DNA from: Pseudomaricurvus sp965662505
GTDB lineage: Bacteria; Pseudomonadota; Gammaproteobacteria; Pseudomonadales; Cellvibrionaceae
DNA length: 17,705 nt
Reading direction: 5' to 3'
Assembly (NCBI RefSeq): GCF_965662505.1
Contig: NZ_CBFIHX010000075.1
Span: 1 to 17,705 of the forward strand
Within the stretch, counting starts at the first letter, position 1; every line of letters begins with the position of its first letter. The position numbers and the translations under genes were made by a program. Shown piece by piece: positions 13,689-17,705 of the stretch. The notes beneath the pieces were generated by a model, which worked only from the letters and a program-made list of their open reading frames with translations, had not been told where the DNA came from and made no database searches.

Positions 13689-13718
13689 AAAACAGATAGG
13701 CATAAAACAGATAGGCAT
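13689..13718. repeat. Perfect 15-bp tandem duplication beside the BI-1 terminator
   Basis: AAAACAGATAGGCAT occurs twice without interruption (13689-13703, 13704-13718), directly next to the terminator of the BI-1 gene and on the side of the tusD promoter region. Confidence 0.85.
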
Positions 13719-13720
13719 AA

Positions 13721-13742
13721 AAAAGCCCCTTACGGGGCTTTT
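13721..13742 (-). terminator. Terminator of the BI-1 gene
   Basis: GCCCC (13725-13729) pairs with GGGGC (13734-13738), extended by A4/T4. On the minus strand a T6 run follows the stem, 22 bases after the BI-1 stop. Confidence 0.85.
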
Positions 13743-13763
13743 ACTATCTTTTACAAGATCAAC

Positions 13764-14444
13764 TTAGTCGTTGCTGGTTGCGCCAATCAGGTGAAGCAGG
13801 CTGACAAACAAGTTGTAAATGTTCAGGTACAGAGACACGGTTGCCATCACGTAGTTGGTTTCGCCACCGTTAATGATACGGCTTGTGTCATACAGGATGA
13901 AACCAGACATCAGGAAGACAATCGCAGCACTCAAGGCAAGGTGAACACCAGCGATATTAACACCGAAGAAACCTGCAACCATCATGGCCAGAGCACACAA
14001 AACCACAACGATCAGACCAGTAACCAAAAAGCCGCGCATGAAGCTGAAGTCTTTTTTGGTGGTCAGTACGTAGCCAGACAAACCGAAGAATACCAGGGCT
14101 GTGCCTGCAAGGGCTTGCATAACGATCTGTGAGCCGTTTGACATGGCCAGGTAGTGATTGATGGTCGGTCCTAAAGAAGCACCCAGAAGAGCTGTGAAGC
14201 CGAATACAACGTAGATGCCGCTACTGGAGTTGGCGACTTTAGGAAGTACAAACCAAACCAGAGCAATAGCTGCCAGGTTCATCATCAGGGCAATGCCTTG
14301 ACCCAGACCTACCGCCATTGAGATACCGCAGGCCACGGCGCTCACGCCCATGGTCATGGCGAGTAGCATGTAAGTGTTTTTCAAGACCTTGTTACTCGAG
14401 AGGCTGGACTGTGTCCGCGTCTGTGTGTTGTAGATCTCTTGCAT
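13764..14444 (-). CDS. Bax inhibitor-1 / YccA family membrane protein
   Basis: 226 residues from ATG 14444, chosen because GGAG lies 7 bases upstream; a TTG two codons earlier would sit on top of that site. A short hydrophilic N-terminus is followed by about seven membrane helices. The BI-1 signature region is near the C-terminus: FILYDTSRIINGG and VSLYLNIYNLFVSLLHLIG. Relatives include E. coli YccA, which modulates FtsH proteolysis, and YetJ, a pH-sensitive calcium leak channel. Inner-membrane location is expected. It has its own promoter (14486-14513) and terminator, so it is not part of the tus operon although adjacent. The precise role here is unknown. Confidence 0.92.
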   Translation of the reverse strand: MQEIYNTQTRTQSSLSSNKVLKNTYMLLAMTMGVSAVACGISMAVGLGQGIALMMNLAAIALVWFVLPKVANSSSGIYVVFGFTALLGASLGPTINHYLAMSNGSQIVMQALAGTALVFFGLSGYVLTTKKDFSFMRGFLVTGLIVVVLCALAMMVAGFFGVNIAGVHLALSAAIVFLMSGFILYDTSRIINGGETNYVMATVSLYLNIYNLFVSLLHLIGATSND

Positions 14445-14485
14445 GGTCAATCTCCGTTGAAGATAAGTTCCAGAAAGTTAGGTTA

Positions 14486-14513
14486 ATAATACAAAGGGTG
14501 TGGCCAAAATCAA
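14486..14513 (-). promoter_or_regulatory. Sigma-70 type promoter of the BI-1 gene
   Basis: On the minus strand TTGATT (14508-14513) and TATTAT (14486-14491) are spaced by 16 bases, about 41 bases upstream of ATG 14444. The position between the tRNA terminator and the gene fits an independent promoter. Confidence 0.55.
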
Positions 14514-14560
14514 GAGACTTAACACAACTATGCGAAATCATTAAGTATCTGATTTTTAAT

Positions 14561-14590
14561 AAAAAAGAATGAGTAGCCTTGGTGAGGCTA
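14561..14590 (-). terminator. Probable terminator of tRNA-Ser
   Basis: On the minus strand TAGCCT (14585-14590) and AGGCTA (14574-14579) form a 6-bp stem with a CACCA loop. A T6 run comes eight bases later. The distance between stem and T run makes it moderate in quality. It lies 26 bases after the tRNA CCA end. Confidence 0.5.
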
Positions 14591-14615
14591 AAGATTGTAT
14601 CTGGAGGAGAGTAGA

Positions 14616-14703
14616 TGGCGGTGGGGCAGGGATTCGAACCCTGGGAGCTGTTACACTCAACGGTTTTCAAGACCGCCGCTTTCGACCACTCAGCCACCCC
14701 ACC
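14616..14703 (-). tRNA. tRNA-Ser, anticodon UGA
   Basis: 88 bases including an encoded CCA (14616-14618) and discriminator G (14619). The acceptor stem is GGTGGGG (14697-14703) with CCCCACC (14620-14626). The anticodon TGA is at 14667-14669, in a 7-base loop CTTGAAA closed by a 5-bp stem. The long variable arm typical of serine tRNAs and GGTTCGAATCC of the T arm are present. It reads UCA and related UCN codons. A good promoter lies just upstream. Confidence 0.96.
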
Positions 14704-14715
14704 GGAACGAAGCGA

Positions 14716-14743
14716 ATTATACAGAGGTTTAACCTTACGGCAA
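14716..14743 (-). promoter_or_regulatory. Promoter of tRNA-Ser
   Basis: On the minus strand TTGCCG (14738-14743), a 16-base spacer and a perfect TATAAT (14716-14721) end 12 bases before the tRNA 5' end. A mixed, moderately GC-containing discriminator follows, as is common for stable-RNA promoters. Confidence 0.75.
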
Positions 14744-14813
14744 CCCGCTAACCCATTATTTTTTAAGGAAAAGGGATCTTTTTTGGAAAACCTGAACTTG
14801 TTTGGAGGGAGCA

Positions 14814-14918
14814 ATGGTTAAGTGCAGATTAGGGAGTCATCAAGACGAGGAAATAAGAGTCAAACTGGTTGTTTTGGATGCACTCAAGAAGCGCGTAGCA
14901 AGAATAGGGGTTAGCTAA
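14814..14918 (+). CDS. Candidate small basic protein (34 aa), unrecognised
   Basis: ATG 14814 to TAA 14918, with an excellent ribosome-binding site GGAGGG (14804-14809) 4 bases upstream. The peptide begins MVKCRLGSHQDEE and ends ALKKRVARIGVS: an acidic patch, a hydrophobic turn (VKLVVLDAL) and a basic tail that could form an amphipathic helix. The terminator at 14921-14950 starts three bases after the stop. Codon use includes AGA and ATA, rare in the neighbours, which argues against it. No family recognised. No clear promoter seen. Confidence 0.3.
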   Translation: MVKCRLGSHQDEEIRVKLVVLDALKKRVARIGVS

Positions 14919-14920
14919 AG

Positions 14921-14950
14921 AAAAAAGCCCCTGGCAGAGCAGGGGCTTTT
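14921..14950 (-). terminator. Terminator of rne
   Basis: GCCCCTG (14927-14933) pairs with CAGGGGC (14940-14946), extended by A/T pairs. On the minus strand T6 follows the stem, so it best serves rne; on + the T run is only four bases. Confidence 0.85.
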
Positions 14951-14955
14951 CTGGG

Positions 14956-15010
14956 GATCACATTGTGTGTGATCTGGAGCCGGTTCGCAGCGGTTTAGCC
15001 GCAACGAACC
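14956..15010 (-). other. Two further hairpins in the rne 3' untranslated region
   Basis: GATCACA/TGTGATC (14956-14962 with 14968-14974) forms a simple 7-bp stem. GGTTCG/CGAACC (14982-14987 with 15005-15010) encloses an inner GCGG/CCGC stem (14990-14993 with 14999-15002). With the terminator this gives three successive stems within 100 bases of the stop codon. Confidence 0.6.
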
Positions 15011-15018
15011 GAAGTCAA

Positions 15019-17705
15019 TTAACCGCGCTTGTGACGAGGGTCATTGGCTGGACGCTCTAGAGGGCGTGGGTTGTGAGCAATTTCTGCCGCTTTGGATGTG
15101 TCCAGCGGTGCGCTCAGAGCCACGTTAATGGTTTTGCTGCCGATCTCCAGGTTAACGACCGGACGTGGGTTTAGTCGTGGATCGTTGCTGGGACGGCTGT
15201 AAGTCGCAGTCTTGGGCTTTGCGATTTCGGGTTCTTTCTCCGCGGAAGCTTGGACGTCTTCAGCAGGAGCTTTTTCCACAGGAGCCTTAGCTGCGGGTTC
15301 TGCTGCGATTGGCTTCTGCTGCTCAGCAGGTTTCGCCTGGCTGTCGCTTTCAGGTTGTACTGAGGCTGCAGGTGACGTTTCCGCTGGCTTTTCGGCTTCG
15401 GCTGCTTGCGGCTTTTCCACTGGCTGGTCCGTTGCCGGGGCTTGAGCGGGTTGCTCGCGCGTTACAGCGGCTTGAGCCTTGGCAGCGGGAGCTTCTTTGC
15501 CTGCTGAAGGTTGTTCCTTCTTGGCTGGAGATTCACTCTTGGCAGAAGGTTCGGTTTTAGCTGAAGGCTTGCTGTCGGCTGAAGGCTTGTTATCGGCTGA
15601 AGGCTTGTTATCGGCTGAAGGCTCTTTATTAGCTGAAGGCTCATTGCTAATTGAAGGCTCACTACTGGCTGAAGGCTCTTTCACCTGCTCTTTGCGTGGT
15701 GCGGGTTTGTTGTCACCGTCGGCCTGTGCAGCTGGCTTCTCGCTGAACTGAAAGCGTTCCTGTGCAGGAGCTTGTTCTGCAGTTTTAGGAGCCTTTTCAG
15801 CTGGCTGTGCCTGTTCCTGTTGGTCTTGCGCTTTGCTTTCAGGTTTAGGTCTGCGAGCTTTGGAGGCGGCTTTTTGTTGCTTGTCAGCATCAATAGCGTC
15901 TCCAACCTGCTGATTCAGAGCTTCAACTTCCTGCTTTTCAGGAGATTGATCTTCTGATGTTGAGTTCTCAGCGTTATCGCGACGACCGCGACGGCGAGGT
16001 TGTGGCTTGCCGCGTTTGTTAGCAGGACGCTTCGAAGGACGATCGGTGTTGTCGTTTTCAGGCGTTTCTGCCTGCTGCTCTTGTGGCGCCTGTTGTGCGT
16101 CAGTCGGCTTGTCAGTTTTTGGTTTGCGGCGACGGTTAGGGCGTTCACGTTGCTGCTCACCTTGCGGCTGATCATCCTGCTGTTTATTGCGGCGATTGTC
16201 GTTGTTGCGTTTTTCGTTACCGCGAGCTTCGTTGCGATTGCCGTCACGATTTTCAGAACGACGGTCATTGCGACGATTATCGCCACGGTTGCCTTGCTCG
16301 TCACGATCATCACGGTTGTTGCGATTATTGTTACGATCATCGCGGTTGTTGTTGCGGTCATCACGATTATTGTTGCGACGATTGCGGTTGCCGCCGCCGC
16401 GACGGTTGCGCTGGTTGCGATTACGCTGCTGTTGCTCTCGTTTTTGGCGTCTTTCCTCTTCTTCTTTTTCGCGAGCCTTGGCTTCAGGATCGCCAAACAG
16501 AGCGTGGATGATGCGCGTGATCAAGCTGACAGGCTTTGGCTCTTCTTTCTCAACAGGTTTCGGAGCAGGGGCCATGTCAGTCGGCTGTAATTGCTGGACA
16601 GCAGGTTTTGGTGGTGGCGGAACATCTGCTTTTGGCTTCAGATCGTCTTCTGAGTGGTCTTCAGGTGCGGCGACAATCTTGTAGCTGGTTTCAGCGGCGG
16701 CTTCGTCATCACGCAGGCGATGAACCTCGAAGTGAGGTGTCATCATGTGCTCGTTAGGTACGATCAGAACACGAGTGTCGTTGCGGGTTTCAATGCCGGA
16801 GATGGTCTTGCGTTTCTCGTTCAGCAGATACGTAGCCACGGAGACGGGAGTAATAGCCCGAATTTCGGCACTGCGCTCTTTTTGAGCCTCTTCTTCAACC
16901 AGGCGAAGAATCGACAGGGCAATAGATTTGGTGCTACGGATTGTTCCTTGGCCGCTACAGCGTGGGCACACCTTGGATGTGGTTTCACCCAGTGATGGAC
17001 GCAGACGTTGACGGGACATTTCCAGCAGGCCAAAGCGTGAAATACGGCCAACCTGGACGCGTGCGCGGTCCATGGACAGGGCGTCACGCATGCGGTTTTC
17101 CACTTCGCGCTGATTGCGGACAGGCTGCATATCAATGAAGTCGATAACCACCAGGCCACCCATGTCGCGCAGGCGCAGCTGACGAGCGATCTCGTCGGCG
17201 GCTTCCAGGTTGGTGCGCAGGGCGGTTTCCTCGATGTCGCTACCTTTTGTGGCGCGAGCCGAGTTGATGTCGATAGAAATCAGAGCTTCGGTGACATCAA
17301 TTACGATAGAGCCACCGGAAGGCAGTTTCACTTCGCGCTCGTAAGCGGTTTCGATCTGACTTTCGATCTGGTAGCGGTTAAATAACGGGGTATCGTCTTC
17401 GTAGAGTTTTACCTTGTTGCCACTGCCGGGCATCATCTGTGCGATCAGTGCTTGCACCAGATCGTAAGATTCTTTGCGGTCAACGATGATTTCACCGATG
17501 TCGAGACGCAAATAGTCGCGAATGGCGCGGTACAGCACGTTACTTTCCTGGAACAGGAAGTTCGGTGCAGGAGCGTCGTCTGCTGCAGTTTGGATGGAGG
17601 TCCAAAGTTTCAGCAGATTATCCAGATCCCATTGTAACTCTTCGGCACTGCGGCCAACGCCAGCAGTACGAACGATGACACCCCTGCCAGAAGGCACTTC
17701 GATCT
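15019..17705 (-). CDS. rne: RNase E, endoribonuclease and degradosome scaffold (5' end outside window)
   Basis: About 894 residues visible; the frame continues past the window edge, so roughly 160 N-terminal residues (S1 domain) are missing. Visible in order: PSGRGVIVRTAGVG of the 5'-sensor (about 17700-17655); the DNase I-like catalytic segment with SIDINSARATKG and VVIDFIDMQPV carrying the two metal-binding aspartates; the zinc-link CPRCSG (about 16949-16968). The C-terminal scaffold follows: a Pro-rich linker, an Arg/Asn/Asp-rich RNA-binding stretch with RDDRNNN repeats (about 16300-16440), a Gln/Glu/Pro/Ala-rich segment, eight 18-bp PSA repeats, and two NDPR motifs (RPSNDPR, RPANDPR) at the end. 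It cuts single-stranded AU-rich RNA and assembles the degradosome at the membrane. Expected to be inhibited by RraA, encoded 3.6 kb away. Confidence 0.96.
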   Translation of the reverse strand, partial: IEVPSGRGVIVRTAGVGRSAEELQWDLDNLLKLWTSIQTAADDAPAPNFLFQESNVLYRAIRDYLRLDIGEIIVDRKESYDLVQALIAQMMPGSGNKVKLYEDDTPLFNRYQIESQIETAYEREVKLPSGGSIVIDVTEALISIDINSARATKGSDIEETALRTNLEAADEIARQLRLRDMGGLVVIDFIDMQPVRNQREVENRMRDALSMDRARVQVGRISRFGLLEMSRQRLRPSLGETTSKVCPRCSGQGTIRSTKSIALSILRLVEEEAQKERSAEIRAITPVSVATYLLNEKRKTISGIETRNDTRVLIVPNEHMMTPHFEVHRLRDDEAAAETSYKIVAAPEDHSEDDLKPKADVPPPPKPAVQQLQPTDMAPAPKPVEKEEPKPVSLITRIIHALFGDPEAKAREKEEEERRQKREQQQRNRNQRNRRGGGNRNRRNNNRDDRNNNRDDRNNNRNNRDDRDEQGNRGDNRRNDRRSENRDGNRNEARGNEKRNNDNRRNKQQDDQPQGEQQRERPNRRRKPKTDKPTDAQQAPQEQQAETPENDNTDRPSKRPANKRGKPQPRRRGRRDNAENSTSEDQSPEKQEVEALNQQVGDAIDADKQQKAASKARRPKPESKAQDQQEQAQPAEKAPKTAEQAPAQERFQFSEKPAAQADGDNKPAPRKEQVKEPSASSEPSISNEPSANKEPSADNKPSADNKPSADSKPSAKTEPSAKSESPAKKEQPSAGKEAPAAKAQAAVTREQPAQAPATDQPVEKPQAAEAEKPAETSPAASVQPESDSQAKPAEQQKPIAAEPAAKAPVEKAPAEDVQASAEKEPEIAKPKTATYSRPSNDPRLNPRPVVNLEIGSKTINVALSAPLDTSKAAEIAHNPRPLERPANDPRHKRG
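15542..15685. repeat. Eight 18-bp in-frame repeats in the rne scaffold region
   Basis: Consecutive 18-bp units from 15542, with consensus GCTGAAGGCTNNNNNNNN on +, encode the hexapeptide (E/K)PSAxx on the minus strand. Units 3 and 4 are identical, the others diverged mainly in the last third. This is a coding repeat in a disordered region, not a CRISPR: there are no unique spacers. Confidence 0.88.

Noticed and set aside
14569..14821. Small + frames across the tRNA-Ser gene
   Set aside because: They read through a complete tRNA on the opposite strand; coding is not credible.
15542..15685. Regular 18-bp repeats as a CRISPR array
   Set aside because: Units are contiguous, without spacers, in frame inside rne, and vary at third positions and tails like coding repeats.
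15479..15751. 90-codon + frame with LLAEGS-type repeats
   Set aside because: Mirror of the 18-bp PSA repeats in rne on the opposite strand, so a shadow.
15915..16496. 193-codon - frame overlapping rne
   Set aside because: Alternative frame of the same low-complexity rne region, Thr/Ala/Ile-rich, with no independent start signal.
16000..16590. 196-codon + frame that looks like a hydrophobic membrane protein
   Set aside because: It is antisense to the Arg/Asn/Asp-rich repeats of rne; the complement of those codons gives Val/Ile/Ala-rich strings by composition alone.

Overview
The window looks like chromosomal DNA of a gammaproteobacterium from the Pseudomonadales/Oceanospirillales side, probably marine. 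The protein sequences (CysB, ThrH, [4Fe-4S]-type CysH, RNase E, RraA) read like Pseudomonas homologues. From memory, several gene blocks also match Pseudomonas aeruginosa order: cysB / cysH / thrH / pabB, an alpha/beta hydrolase next to rraA, and tRNA-Ser / BI-1 / tusDCB. No phage, transposon, integron or CRISPR was seen. GTG starts are common: the thioredoxin-like gene, thrH, the Rieske gene and tusB.

Layout. 1-186 is the 3' end of yajC, followed by a strong terminator and a run of ten Ns (291-300), so what lies left and right of the Ns may not be neighbours. 304-2979 holds D-cysteine desulfhydrase, a PF06189-type 5'-nucleotidase and a universal stress protein, all on +. 3056-6243 is a sulfur-assimilation block: a TSUP/TauE exporter (-) diverging from cysB (+), then cysH with a thioredoxin-like gene (-). 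thrH (+) and pabB (-) converge at 7428-7590. 9639-11406 is a + strand group: an alpha/beta hydrolase that has lost its nucleophile serine, an overlapping small Rieske protein, and rraA. 11494-12162 (-) encodes an exported retropepsin-like protease. 12420-13545 (-) is tusD-tusC-tusB. 13764-14703 (-) holds a BI-1/YccA membrane protein and tRNA-Ser(UGA), each with its own promoter. 15019-17705 (-) is rne, truncated at its 5' end by the window edge.

Two functional themes stand out. The first is sulfur: cysteine breakdown, a probable sulfur-oxyanion exporter, the CysB regulator, APS reductase with a possible dedicated reductant, and sulfur relay to tRNA. The second is RNA decay: RNase E and its inhibitor RraA lie within 6 kb of each other.

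The most unexpected pattern is a set of short tandem arrays. They have 13-24 bp units, each of unrelated sequence, and occur in many of the intergenic gaps (1369, 5067, 6308, 7559, 12336, 13689). Two of them run over the stop codon of the adjacent gene. In-frame versions occur inside tusD (15 bp) and rne (18 bp). This points to a lineage-wide tendency to make short tandem duplications rather than to one mobile repeat family. Other points to check are two unannotated small ORFs (6449-6562 and 14814-14918), a structured-looking thrH leader with a 12-bp palindrome, and the absence of tusE and rimK from their expected neighbourhoods.
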